DNA from: Rhodocyclaceae bacterium UBA2346
Lineage (GTDB): Bacteria > Pseudomonadota > Gammaproteobacteria > Burkholderiales > Rhodocyclaceae
Length of the DNA: 64,000 nt
Reading direction: 5' to 3'
Assembly (NCBI GenBank): GCA_002344625.1
Contig: DDUE01000056.1
Location: 5,139 to 69,138, forward strand
The position numbers and the translations under genes are program-made. The stretch's first letter is position 1; every line of letters begins with the position of its first letter. Shown here one piece after another: positions 7,926 to 15,774 of this stretch. A model generated the notes under the pieces. It did not search any database. It was not told the origin of the DNA and worked only from the letters and a program-made list of their open reading frames with translations.

Positions 7926-9314
7926 TCAACATGCGGACGCCCCCACCCGCGCCGTCAATGCATCCCGCACCGCCTCGACCACGCTGCCCCAGCCGCCACC
8001 CGGCGACTGGCGGAACAAGCGCATCACCCCCGGATACCACGGCGAATCGCTGCGATCGGCAAGCCAGCGCCAGTCGGGTTTGAAATCCGGCAGCAATACC
8101 CACACCGGCTTGCCCAGCGCACCCGCCAGATGAGCGATGGCGGTATCGACCGAGATCACCAGGTCCAGCCGATCGATGACCGCGGCGACATCGGCGAGAT
8201 CCGCCCCCTGCGAACCCGGCCAGGAAAACGGCAACGGCGCCAGCGGATCGCCGGCCTCATCCTCGCCCGCGCCCTTCTGCAGGCTGACGAAGCGCACGCC
8301 CGCCACTGCGGCCAGCGGCGCAAGCACCGCGAGCGAGTCCAGCGAGCGCTCGCGGTCGTTTTCGTAACGCGGGTTGCCCTTCCAGGCCAAGCCGACACGC
8401 AAACCGCCATCATGCGGGCCGAAGCGCGCGGCCCATGTCGCGACCGCGGCCGGATCGGGTTTCAGGTAAGGCAGTTCGGCGGGAATGTCGTCCAGTCGGG
8501 TGGCGAAATGGAAAGGCAGACTCAGCGGCGGAACCCACACATCCCAACACACCCCTGCCGGCACCGGGTCGCCCGGCGCCAGCGCCTCATCGATACCGGC
8601 CTGCCCCGCCAGCAGCCGCTTCAGCGCCGGGTGGCACAGCACCGACACGTGCGCTGCACCCGCTCGCTTCAGGCATGCTGCGTAGCGGCAAAACTGGATC
8701 ATGTCGCCGTGTCCGGCCTCGATGCCGATCAACACCGACTTGCCGGGCAATGGCTCGCCGGCCCAGCGCGGCAGCCCCAGCAAACGATCCAACTGGTGAT
8801 ACCAGTCGCGCGCTTCCAAGCGCGCCCAGCCTTCCTCGTAGCGCCCCTGGCGCAACAGCAGGTAGGCGAGATTGAAAGCCGCGTTGGCATGGCCCGGCAC
8901 CCGCGACAGCGCTTCACGGTAGCAGCGCTCCGCTTCGTCCTCGCGCTTCAGGCTGGCCAGCAGCACGCCGTAGCTGGACCACAGGCCCGGCGCATCGGGG
9001 TGCTGGCTCAGGCTGTCCTGCAACAACGCCTCCGCTTCGGCGAAGCGGTACTGCGCAAGCAGCAAAGCGCTGAAATTGATGCGAATCTGCACATCCGGCG
9101 TCAGCGCGATCGCGCGCCGGTAGGCTGCTTCTGCTTCGATCGGCTCACCACGCGCACTCAGCGCAAGCGCGAGATTGCCATGCAGTTCACCGACCGTTGG
9201 CGCCAGCGCTAACGCGGCCCGGAAGGCCGTCTCGGCGCCCCCCGCGTCCCCCGCCTCCAGGCAGCGGTTGCCGGCATGAAACAGGGTTTCGAGCGTGCGC
9301 GCGAACGTGTCCAT
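7926..9314 (-). CDS. TPR protein with a glycosyltransferase-like domain
   Basis: 462-residue protein with about four to five tetratricopeptide repeats (residues 5-165, repeated Ala-x3-Tyr-Arg-x-Ala patterns such as AEAAYRRAIAL and AERCYREALSR) followed by a GT9/GT41-like domain (about 180-455). The end of that domain has SVDTAIAHLAGALGKPVWVL, as in heptosyltransferase-like C-terminal lobes. It may glycosylate a protein, possibly a flagellin or surface protein, as similar TPR-glycosyltransferases do. Acceptor and donor are unknown. It is the last gene before the Ter locus and shares its strand with terB, 35 bases further downstream of terB's stop. Confidence 0.8.
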   Translation of the reverse strand: MDTFARTLETLFHAGNRCLEAGDAGGAETAFRAALALAPTVGELHGNLALALSARGEPIEAEAAYRRAIALTPDVQIRINFSALLLAQYRFAEAEALLQDSLSQHPDAPGLWSSYGVLLASLKREDEAERCYREALSRVPGHANAAFNLAYLLLRQGRYEEGWARLEARDWYHQLDRLLGLPRWAGEPLPGKSVLIGIEAGHGDMIQFCRYAACLKRAGAAHVSVLCHPALKRLLAGQAGIDEALAPGDPVPAGVCWDVWVPPLSLPFHFATRLDDIPAELPYLKPDPAAVATWAARFGPHDGGLRVGLAWKGNPRYENDRERSLDSLAVLAPLAAVAGVRFVSLQKGAGEDEAGDPLAPLPFSWPGSQGADLADVAAVIDRLDLVISVDTAIAHLAGALGKPVWVLLPDFKPDWRWLADRSDSPWYPGVMRLFRQSPGGGWGSVVEAVRDALTARVGASAC

Positions 9315-9349
9315 GCCGGCACATTACAGGGCCGGAAACGGAATGCGCG

Positions 9350-9802
9350 TCAGAGGTCGAAATCGGCAGGGTCCAGGCCGAGTTCGGAACACATTCTGCG
9401 CACGACCGCCTGTTCATCGTTGTCGAAGCTGCCGTCGGCCGCGCCGATCGCGCAGCACACCCGGATGATGAGCTGCGCCTGCGGCTTGCCCTTGAAGCGG
9501 GCGATCGCCTGCATGGCCTCGCCGGTGCCGATGGTGGTGTCGAAATCGAATTTCTCGACGTACTTCTGGAACTGCTTGATCACATCGTTCTGGTCGAACA
9601 CCTTCAACTGATCGGACGTTCTCAGATAGCCCATCAGCTTCTGCTTTTCCTGCGCCGAGATGTTGCCGTCGGCGTAGGCCACCATCGCGCTGCCCGCGAC
9701 GACCGCGTCGAGAAAGTCCTTGGACTTGAACTTGGTGATCTCGGTGTTGATTGCGTCGCGCGCATCGGTCACGTTCTTCTTCAGCCAGTCGGTAAATGCC
9801 AT
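9350..9802 (-). CDS. terB: TerB family tellurite resistance protein
   Basis: 150-residue acidic helical protein of the TerB family. Hallmarks are MVAYADGNISAQEKQKLMGYL and CAIGAADGSFDNDEQ, two helix-turn elements with acidic loops resembling metal-binding sites. TerB associates with TerC at the inner membrane and is thought to link it to cytoplasmic Ter proteins. The length matches E. coli plasmid TerB (about 151). The start at 9802 has GGGAG six bases upstream. It lies 105 bases downstream of terC on the same strand. Confidence 0.93.
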   Translation of the reverse strand: MAFTDWLKKNVTDARDAINTEITKFKSKDFLDAVVAGSAMVAYADGNISAQEKQKLMGYLRTSDQLKVFDQNDVIKQFQKYVEKFDFDTTIGTGEAMQAIARFKGKPQAQLIIRVCCAIGAADGSFDNDEQAVVRRMCSELGLDPADFDL

Positions 9803-9907
9803 GGGTGACTCCCTATATCAAAATGGGTGCGCCGCAGCGCACGAAGATCAATGTCGCGGTCTGGGCAGAGCGCCTATCTATCGCCAAGCGCGCTGCCCGG
9901 GCAGGCT

Positions 9908-10945
9908 TCAGGCCGGCGGCTGATCGCCCTTGCCGCCGTCCTTGCCTTCTCCAGGGAAGATGAAGGATGCGACAACCCCGCCCACCAGAGTCAGCAGCAC
10001 GATCGCGAGGCTCCAGCCCGGCGTGATGTGAAACCCGGTATCACCGACCGTATGGTTCCACGACTGCAGCGTCATCTTTGCACCAATGAAGAATAGCAGG
10101 AAGATGACCGCCTTCTCCAGATGAACCAGATATTTGGTCAGCGCGGCAAGCACGAAATAGAGACTGCGCAGCCCCAGAATCGCAAAAATCATCGCCGCAT
10201 AGACCAGCAGCGGTTCCTGGGTCACCGCGATCACCGCCGGCACCGAATCGAACGCGAACGCAATGTCGGACGTCTCGATCGCGATCAGGCACAGGAAGGC
10301 CGGGGTCGCGTAAAAAGCCCCCGGACGGGTCAGATTCACCCCCTCTTCCTTCGCAATCTCCTGGATCTCGTGGTGGCGCACGAAGAAGCGCTCGAGATGC
10401 AGGCGGGTGTAGATCGGGATCATCTTGCCGGTCAGGCGCACGCTCCAGTGCTCGGCATAGTCCTCGATCTCCGTGTCGTCGCCCTTGCTCTGCAACATCT
10501 TGATGCCGCTCCATATCACGAACGCGGCGAACAGGAATCCGACCCACGGGCTGGCCAGGAACAGTCCGGTGCCGATCATCACGAAGATCGCACGGAACAC
10601 CAGCGCCCCCATGATGCCGTAGTAAAGAATGCGGTGCTGCAGGATGCCCTTGATGCCGAATGACGCGAAAATCGCCATGAAGACCATCAGGTTGTCGATC
10701 GAGAGCGACTTCTCGAGCGCGTACCCGGCAAGGTAGAGATCCGCCCACTCCTTGCTGAAGCGCAACCATAGGTAGACATAGAACGCCAGCGCCAGCGCGA
10801 CCCAGAACACCGACCAACGCCCGGCATCCGCAAGCGAAATATCGGCGCTCTTGCGGTGCGCGAAAAGATCGAGATATACCGACACCCCGACGACGACGAT
10901 GAAAATCACGATCGTCTCGAGCGGAAAACCAAAATGACCCATCAT
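9908..10945 (-). CDS. terC: TerC family integral membrane protein
   Basis: 345-residue polytopic membrane protein of the TerC/Alx family with about eight to nine predicted membrane segments. Family motifs are visible: EKSLSIDNLMVF with the conserved acidic/Asn pair in a membrane helix, a central cytoplasmic loop rich in charged residues, and the second conserved membrane motif IETSDIAFAFDSVPAV. TerC proteins are implicated in metal (manganese) export and in anchoring Ter complexes. AGGAG lies 12 bases before the ATG at 10945; the in-frame TTG at 10957 directly abuts the ribosome site and is unlikely. A hairpin followed by a T-rich stretch lies in the leader (10980-11004). Confidence 0.92.
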   Translation of the reverse strand: MMGHFGFPLETIVIFIVVVGVSVYLDLFAHRKSADISLADAGRWSVFWVALALAFYVYLWLRFSKEWADLYLAGYALEKSLSIDNLMVFMAIFASFGIKGILQHRILYYGIMGALVFRAIFVMIGTGLFLASPWVGFLFAAFVIWSGIKMLQSKGDDTEIEDYAEHWSVRLTGKMIPIYTRLHLERFFVRHHEIQEIAKEEGVNLTRPGAFYATPAFLCLIAIETSDIAFAFDSVPAVIAVTQEPLLVYAAMIFAILGLRSLYFVLAALTKYLVHLEKAVIFLLFFIGAKMTLQSWNHTVGDTGFHITPGWSLAIVLLTLVGGVVASFIFPGEGKDGGKGDQPPA

Positions 10946-10979
10946 TTGTGCACCCAACTCCTGGTTTAAGCATAAAGAA

Positions 10980-11004
10980 CCCGCTCAAACAGACGCCGAG
11001 CGGG
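10980..11004 (-). promoter_or_regulatory. Terminator-like hairpin in the terC leader (possible attenuator)
   Basis: Read on the minus strand, CCCGCTC, an 11-base loop, GAGCGGG, then TTCTTTAT. The stem is 7 bp and perfect and is followed by a T-rich run, so it looks like a weak intrinsic terminator. It lies about 35 bases upstream of the terC start and 15 bases upstream of its ribosome site. It could end transcription from pgpA or act as an attenuator in the terC leader. I could not find the conserved loops of the yybP-ykoY manganese riboswitch in the leader (10946-11151). Confidence 0.5.
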
Positions 11005-11151
11005 CCAATAGTTCAGACAAGCACTTTCTTCGCCGGCCCTGTCCGGCCCGGCGTGTAGGCGTCATTTTCCACGAGTTCGTGCTTGCTTGCACTCAATATC
11101 CGGTGACCCGCTCCGCCGCGCGCCGGCCCCCCGCGAGCGCTTCGCGGCGGT

Positions 11152-11634
11152 TCAGAACATGCGCTGCGCCAAGGCCAGGACGACTACCGCGTAGATCGCG
11201 GCCATGAGATCGTCCACCATTACCCCGAAACCGTTCTTGAAGCGTCGGTCCAGCCATCCGATCGGCCACGGTTTGACGATATCGAAGAATCTGAACGCGG
11301 CGAACGCCGCCAACCACCACACCCAATGGTGCGGCACGGTCATGAGTACCATGCAATAGGCGACGATCTCGTCCCAGACGATCCCGCCATGGTCGGAAAC
11401 ACCGAGCGCCCGTCCGGCCACTTCGCACACATGACAGCCGAAGGCGAACAGCAGGATGATCGCCCCCCATTGGACAGCCACGTCGAAGACACCCAGCAGC
11501 AGGAACAATGGCAAGCCGACGACGGTCCCAACCGTTCCGGGCGCGACCGGGCTCAGGCCGGTGCCGAAACCGAGGGCGATGAAATGGAGCGGATTCGCCA
11601 GCAGGAAACCGCGGGGTATCGGCGAGGACTTCAT
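11152..11634 (-). CDS. pgpA: Phosphatidylglycerophosphatase A
   Basis: 160-residue membrane enzyme that dephosphorylates phosphatidylglycerophosphate to phosphatidylglycerol. The N-terminal motif ALGFGTGLSPVAPGTVGT is the PgpA signature, and the catalytic acidic blocks IVWDEIVAY and FRFFDIVKPWPIGWLD are present, with about four membrane segments and VMVDDLMAAIYA near the end. Length is typical. It is a housekeeping gene yet sits between terC and terD; no thiL or nusB, its frequent partners, is adjacent. Confidence 0.95.
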   Translation of the reverse strand: MKSSPIPRGFLLANPLHFIALGFGTGLSPVAPGTVGTVVGLPLFLLLGVFDVAVQWGAIILLFAFGCHVCEVAGRALGVSDHGGIVWDEIVAYCMVLMTVPHHWVWWLAAFAAFRFFDIVKPWPIGWLDRRFKNGFGVMVDDLMAAIYAVVVLALAQRMF

Positions 11635-12012
11635 GCGCCGGCTGCGCCCGGCGCGCTTTTGATCAGGTTCATTTCAACAAATCCACATGACTGGTAAGAT
11701 TCGACGCGATTGCCGGCCAAGCGAAGAAAGCACCGCCCGCAACCCGCCGCTGCGCACCGCTTGCGAGCCCGGAAGTCGGCCGCGACATGGCGCTTCACCG
11801 GTGCGATCCGGCTGTTGTTTGGCCGCATATCGTACCCGCAAATCGTCTTCTATAATCGGGACGCGAGACCGGAAGGATCGAAATGGCGGGCTGCGCATCC
11901 ACGCATCAAGGGCATGTTCCGGCGACGCCGGACAAGGCGCGCGCATTGCGGTTTAGCGCACGCCTCTCTGCTTGAAGGAAACCGCTTTTTCCAACCACGA
12001 AGGAATACGCAA
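11635..12012. other. Divergent intergenic region between pgpA and terD
   Basis: 378 bases that should contain the pgpA and terD promoters. ORFs crossing it are short or lack support. The best promoter element is a TATAAT at 11851-11856 facing terD (listed separately). The region just upstream of terD has an AAGGA ribosome site. Nothing else is recognisable. Confidence 0.5.
11828..11856 (+). promoter_or_regulatory. Candidate promoter for terD
   Basis: A consensus -10 box TATAAT at 11851-11856; the -35 region at a 17-bp spacing (TATCGT, 11828-11833) is poor. It would give a leader of roughly 150 bases before terD. The weak -35 suggests activator dependence or a different true -35. Confidence 0.4.
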
Positions 12013-12588
12013 ATGGCTATCAGTCTGCAAAAGGGTGGCAACGTCAATCTGTCGAAGGAAGCGCCGGGCATGAAGAAGATGCTCGTCGGCCTGGGATGGG
12101 ATATCCGGTCGACCGACGGTGACGCCTTCGACCTCGACGCGAGCGCCTTCCTGCTCAATTCCACCGGCAAAGTTCGCTCCGACGCCGACTTCATCTTCTA
12201 CAACCAGCCCAAGTCGCCCGACGGCAGCGTGGTGCACACCGGTGACAACCGCACCGGCGAAGGCGATGGCGACGACGAGTCCATCATCATCGAGCTCGAC
12301 AAGGTACCGGCGGACATCGACAAGGTTTCGGTGTGTGTGACGATTCACGACGCCGAGGCCAAGCGCCAGAACTTCGGGATGGTGTCGAGCGCCTACGTCC
12401 GCTGCGTCGATGCGGTGACCAACGTCGAAGTCGCGCGCTACGACTTGTCCGAAGACGCGTCGGTCGAGACCGCGATGATCTTCGGCGAGGTCTATCGCCA
12501 TGCGGGCGAGTGGAAGTTCAAGGCCATCGGCCAGGGCTTCAAGGGCGGCCTGGGGCCCCTCGCCAAGAACTACGGCGTCAACGTCTGA
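12013..12588 (+). CDS. terD: TerD family calcium-binding stress protein (copy 1)
   Basis: 191-residue TerD protein. It begins [20 protein letters not shown] and carries both calcium-binding elements of the family, FDLDASAF (about residues 38-45) and the acidic loop [13 protein letters not shown] (about 77-89), and ends [16 protein letters not shown]. TerD proteins are cytoplasmic or membrane-associated and act with TerB and TerC in resistance to tellurite, phage and other stresses. AAGGA lies eight bases before the ATG. It heads the plus-strand Ter series, 59 bases before terF, separated by a strong hairpin. It is a close paralogue of the gene at 25853. Confidence 0.95.
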   Translation: MAISLQKGGNVNLSKEAPGMKKMLVGLGWDIRSTDGDAFDLDASAFLLNSTGKVRSDADFIFYNQPKSPDGSVVHTGDNRTGEGDGDDESIIIELDKVPADIDKVSVCVTIHDAEAKRQNFGMVSSAYVRCVDAVTNVEVARYDLSEDASVETAMIFGEVYRHAGEWKFKAIGQGFKGGLGPLAKNYGVNV

Positions 12589-12597
12589 CGCCTGATG

Positions 12598-12620
12598 CCG
12601 GAGCGGCCTTGCCGCTCCGG
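12598..12620 (+). terminator. Perfect 10-bp hairpin after terD
   Basis: CCGGAGCGGC (12598-12607), loop CTT, GCCGCTCCGG (12611-12620). It starts 10 bases after the terD stop. The sequence that follows (CCCCTTACC) has no T-run, so it may be a Rho-assisted terminator, a processing or stabilising hairpin that raises terD mRNA over terF, or both. Confidence 0.55.
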
Positions 12621-12647
12621 CCCCTTACCGTTCGCCAAGGAAATCCT

Positions 12648-13997
12648 ATGGACATCGCACGCGGACAACGCATCAAGCTTCAGGACCTGATTTCCACGGG
12701 TTCGCGATTCGCAGTCGATCTGCAGCTCGACACCGGCGGCATCAGCGTCGACAGCGCCTGTTTCGGACTCGATGCGCAGCGCAAGCTTTCCGACGAACGT
12801 TACATGACTTTTTTCAACCAGCCGACCACGCCATGCAAGGGCGTATCGCTGGACGGCGCGAATCGCTTCGAATTCGATCTCGAGCGCCTGCCGCCGACGA
12901 TCGATGCGCTGGTCGTGACCCTGGCCATCGACGGACCCGGCGCCATGAACGGACTGCGCCCGAGCGCATTGCACGTGGTACACGAAGGCGTCGAGGTCGC
13001 GGCGCACCGCTTCGACGGCTCGGCTTTCGCGGCCGAGCGCGCGATCATGCTGATCGAGCTGTATCGCAAGGACGGGGGCTGGCGTCTGAATGCCATCGGA
13101 CAAGGCTTCAACGGAGGGCTCGATGCGCTGATCGTGCATTTCGGCGGCACCGTCGCCGAGCCGACCCCGAACCCGCCCGCGGCCACCGTGCCACCGCCCG
13201 CTGCACCGCCACCCGCCCCGTCCGCCGCGATATCGCTCGAAAAACGGGTCGAAAAGGAAGCACCGCACCTGGTGAGCCTGGTCAAGAAGGTCGGCCTGTC
13301 GCTCGAAAAAGCCGGCCTGAGCGGCCACAAGGCGCGCGTGGCCTTGTGCCTGGATATCTCGGCGTCGATGTCGCGACTGTACTCGTCCGGGCAGATGGCA
13401 GCGTTTACCGAACGCATACTCGCGCTGGCCGCGCGTTTCGACGACGACGGACAACTCGACGTATTCCTGTTCGGCAACGAGGTGCACGAGCCCGAACCCA
13501 TGTCGCTCGCCGGCTCGCGCGGCTACGTCGAAAGGCTGCTGAAACGCTATCCCCTGGAAGGCGGCACCCGCTACGGGGTCGCGATGCAGGCGATCCGAAG
13601 GCACTTCTATCCCCAGGGCGGGCGGCCGGGCAAGCCCATATCCGACCGTCTTCCGGTCTACGTGATGTTCGTGACCGATGGCCAGACCATGGACGAGAAG
13701 GTCTCCGAGCAACAGATCCGCGAAGCGAGCTTCGAACCGATCTTCTGGCAGTTCATGGGAATCGGCAAATCGAACAAGGGCAGCGACAAGAAGAAAGGAT
13801 TCTTCGCGCGCCTGCTCGAAACCGATTTCTCGTTTCTCGAGAAGCTCGACACCCTCGACGGCCGCTACATCGACAATGCCAACTTCTTTTCGGTCGAACG
13901 CCCCGACCAGCCGTCCGACGAAGAGCTCTACGAGTTGCTGCTGCTGGAGTACAAGGCGTGGCTTCCGCTCGCCCGCCAGCGCGGCTTGCTCGCCTGA
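12648..13997 (+). CDS. terF: TerD-like domain fused to a von Willebrand A domain (TerF)
   Basis: 449-residue protein: an N-terminal TerD-like domain (about 1-172, with RGQRIKLQDL and LSDERYMTFFNQP), a proline/alanine-rich linker (about 173-205), and a C-terminal vWA domain (about 225-440). The vWA MIDAS motif is DISAS in CLDISASMSRLYSSG, with VTDGQT as the later metal-site loop. It matches TerF, proposed to assemble metal-dependent complexes on the membrane. The N-terminal domain lacks the acidic calcium loop seen in terD. The start ATG at 12648 has AAGGA about seven bases upstream. Confidence 0.9.
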   Translation: MDIARGQRIKLQDLISTGSRFAVDLQLDTGGISVDSACFGLDAQRKLSDERYMTFFNQPTTPCKGVSLDGANRFEFDLERLPPTIDALVVTLAIDGPGAMNGLRPSALHVVHEGVEVAAHRFDGSAFAAERAIMLIELYRKDGGWRLNAIGQGFNGGLDALIVHFGGTVAEPTPNPPAATVPPPAAPPPAPSAAISLEKRVEKEAPHLVSLVKKVGLSLEKAGLSGHKARVALCLDISASMSRLYSSGQMAAFTERILALAARFDDDGQLDVFLFGNEVHEPEPMSLAGSRGYVERLLKRYPLEGGTRYGVAMQAIRRHFYPQGGRPGKPISDRLPVYVMFVTDGQTMDEKVSEQQIREASFEPIFWQFMGIGKSNKGSDKKKGFFARLLETDFSFLEKLDTLDGRYIDNANFFSVERPDQPSDEELYELLLLEYKAWLPLARQRGLLA

Positions 13998-14054
13998 AGA
14001 GCGCTTGCCCCGCCCTCGACCCGCAACGACGGGGTAGCGGCGCGCGAACCGCCG

Positions 14055-14088
14055 CCGGACATCATGCCGCCACCAACACGTTATATAG
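14055..14088 (+). promoter_or_regulatory. Weak candidate promoter for the terZ-like gene
   Basis: An AT-rich -10-like stretch TTATATAGT (14080-14088) stands out in GC-rich surroundings, with a poor -35-like CGGACA at 14055-14060. It lies about 75 bases before the terZ-like start in the 164-base gap after terF. This is suggestive only. Confidence 0.3.
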
Positions 14089-14161
14089 TCACGCGTCGCG
14101 CGGACCGGCGGCGCGTGCGTCGCGGCCGTTTTCACTTTCAATCGAAGCAGGAGAAACAACC

Positions 14162-14743
14162 ATGGCAGTGAGTCTGCAGAAAGGTCAGAAGATCTCGCTC
14201 AACAAGGAGTCGGGCAACACCCTGAGCAAGATCGTGATGGGACTGGGTTGGGACGCGGTCAAGAAATCCAGCTTCTTCGGCTTTGGCGGCGGCAGTGTCG
14301 AGATCGACCTGGACGCCTCGTGCCTGCTGTTCGACGAAGGCGGCGCGCTGGTCGACGCGGTGTGGTTCCGTCAACTGCGCAGCAAGGATGGCAGCATCCA
14401 GCACACCGGTGACAACCGCACCGGCGAAGGTGACGGCGACGACGAGCAGATCAAGGTCGATCTCGACCGCGTGCCGGCCAATGTCAAATCGCTGGTGTTC
14501 ACGGTGAACTCCTTCACCGGCCAGAACTTCGCGCAGGTGGCCAACGCGTATTGCCGCATCCTCGACGGCGCGAACAACAAGGAAGTCGCCCGTTACGACC
14601 TGTCGGTGCAGGGTTCGCACAACGCGCAGGTGATGGCCAAGGTGTATCGCCATGGCGGCGAGTGGAAGATGCACGCGATCGGCGAGAACGGCAGCGGCCG
14701 CACCTTCGACGAACTGCTGCCCCGCATCACGCCCCATCTGTGA
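14162..14743 (+). CDS. terZ: TerD family protein, TerZ-like
   Basis: 193-residue TerD family member. The order MAVSLQKGQKISLNK, GLGWDAVKK, a Phe/Gly-rich insert (SSFFGFGGGS), IDLDASCLLFD and WFRQLRSKDGSIQHTGDN matches TerZ rather than TerD. The calcium loops DLDAS and [13 protein letters not shown] are intact. The end GRTFDELLPRI also fits TerZ. TerZ acts with TerD in the cytoplasmic Ter complex. AGGAG lies nine bases upstream of the ATG. It is followed after 8 bases by the ATP-grasp gene, whose alternative GTG start at 14740 overlaps the terZ stop, so it probably heads the enzyme-module operon. Confidence 0.88.
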   Translation: MAVSLQKGQKISLNKESGNTLSKIVMGLGWDAVKKSSFFGFGGGSVEIDLDASCLLFDEGGALVDAVWFRQLRSKDGSIQHTGDNRTGEGDGDDEQIKVDLDRVPANVKSLVFTVNSFTGQNFAQVANAYCRILDGANNKEVARYDLSVQGSHNAQVMAKVYRHGGEWKMHAIGENGSGRTFDELLPRITPHL

Positions 14744-14751
14744 AATCCGGC

Positions 14752-15774
14752 ATGACTCGCGTCTGGTTCAACAAGACCTTCTCGTCCGTGCATGGGGCCC
14801 TCGAGCTCATTCGCCTCGGCGATGCCTCCGGGTCCTACCACCTGATCTGCTCGAGCCCGAATCCGCATGCAATCGCCCCGCTCGCGGCCCATGAAGCCGC
14901 CGTCGAACCGAGCGGTCTCAAGGGCGCCGAGTATGTCGACTGGTGTCTCGGTTTCTGCCGCGATCGGCGGGTAGACATTTTCGTGCCGGGCAAGGAAGCG
15001 AGCCTGGCCGGCGCCCGTCGGGGCGAGTTCGATGCCGTCGGCACGCGGGTCATGAGCGCCGCGCCACCAGCGGCGCTCGATCTGCTCCACGACAAGGCCG
15101 AGTTCTACCGCAAGGCGCTCGCCCCGACCGCGCCCGCACCCGGATTCGCGGTGTTCGAGTCCCTCGAGCAGTTCGACGCAGCCTACGCGCGCATGCGCGC
15201 CGACTATCCCATGCTGTGCATGAAACCGTCGGTTTCGGTTTACGGGATTGGCTTTCGCCGGATTCTCGAAGACCGCTCGGGCTTCGACCTCTTGATGGCC
15301 GGCGACGCCTATCGCATCGACCTGCGCTCCTTGCGCGAACTCCTGGAGCGCGCCGCTGCGTTCCGACCGATGCTGCTCATGCCCTACCTGGCCGGGCACG
15401 AATTCAGCGTCGACTGCGTCGCCGACGGTGGCGCGCTGGTTTGCGCGGTGGCGCGACGCAAGCCTCTCTCGGCGGGCGCCGGGCAGGAGATCGTGCTCCG
15501 CGACGACATCCAGCAGGCGTGCGCCGATCTGGTGGCGCAGTTCACGCTCAACAGCAATGTCAACATCCAGTTCCGCGAGGGTGACCAGGGCCTGCATGTG
15601 CTCGAGATCAACCCGCGCATGTCGGGCGGCATCGCGATGGCAAGCCTCGCCGGCCCCAACCTCCCTTATCTCGGGCTCGCCGTGTTCGATCGCGGCCGCG
15701 ATGCGGTCGAGGTGCCCGCGCTGCAAGCCGGCCTGCGCGTCGGCGAGACGACCCGTGCCGTGAGGCTGGCGTGA
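14752..15774 (+). CDS. ATP-grasp ligase of the Ter biosynthetic module
   Basis: 340-residue ATP-grasp enzyme. The C-terminal part has the family's metal/ATP site in EINPRMSGGIAMAS, with MLCMKPSVSVYGIGF as the nucleotide-binding strand region and an N-terminal preATP-grasp part. It matches the ATP-grasp gene that Anantharaman, Iyer and Aravind described with PRTase, HAD, PELOTA and CitE-like genes in ter loci, proposed to join an amino acid or similar acid to a nucleotide-derived compound. Substrates are unknown. ATG at 14752 is used; GTG at 14740 overlapping the terZ stop is an alternative. Its stop overlaps the next gene by 4 bases. Confidence 0.85.
   Translation: MTRVWFNKTFSSVHGALELIRLGDASGSYHLICSSPNPHAIAPLAAHEAAVEPSGLKGAEYVDWCLGFCRDRRVDIFVPGKEASLAGARRGEFDAVGTRVMSAAPPAALDLLHDKAEFYRKALAPTAPAPGFAVFESLEQFDAAYARMRADYPMLCMKPSVSVYGIGFRRILEDRSGFDLLMAGDAYRIDLRSLRELLERAAAFRPMLLMPYLAGHEFSVDCVADGGALVCAVARRKPLSAGAGQEIVLRDDIQQACADLVAQFTLNSNVNIQFREGDQGLHVLEINPRMSGGIAMASLAGPNLPYLGLAVFDRGRDAVEVPALQAGLRVGETTRAVRLA

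Noticed and set aside
10946-11151. yybP-ykoY manganese riboswitch before terC
   Set aside because: I looked for its conserved loop sequences on the minus strand and could not find them; only a terminator-like hairpin is supported.
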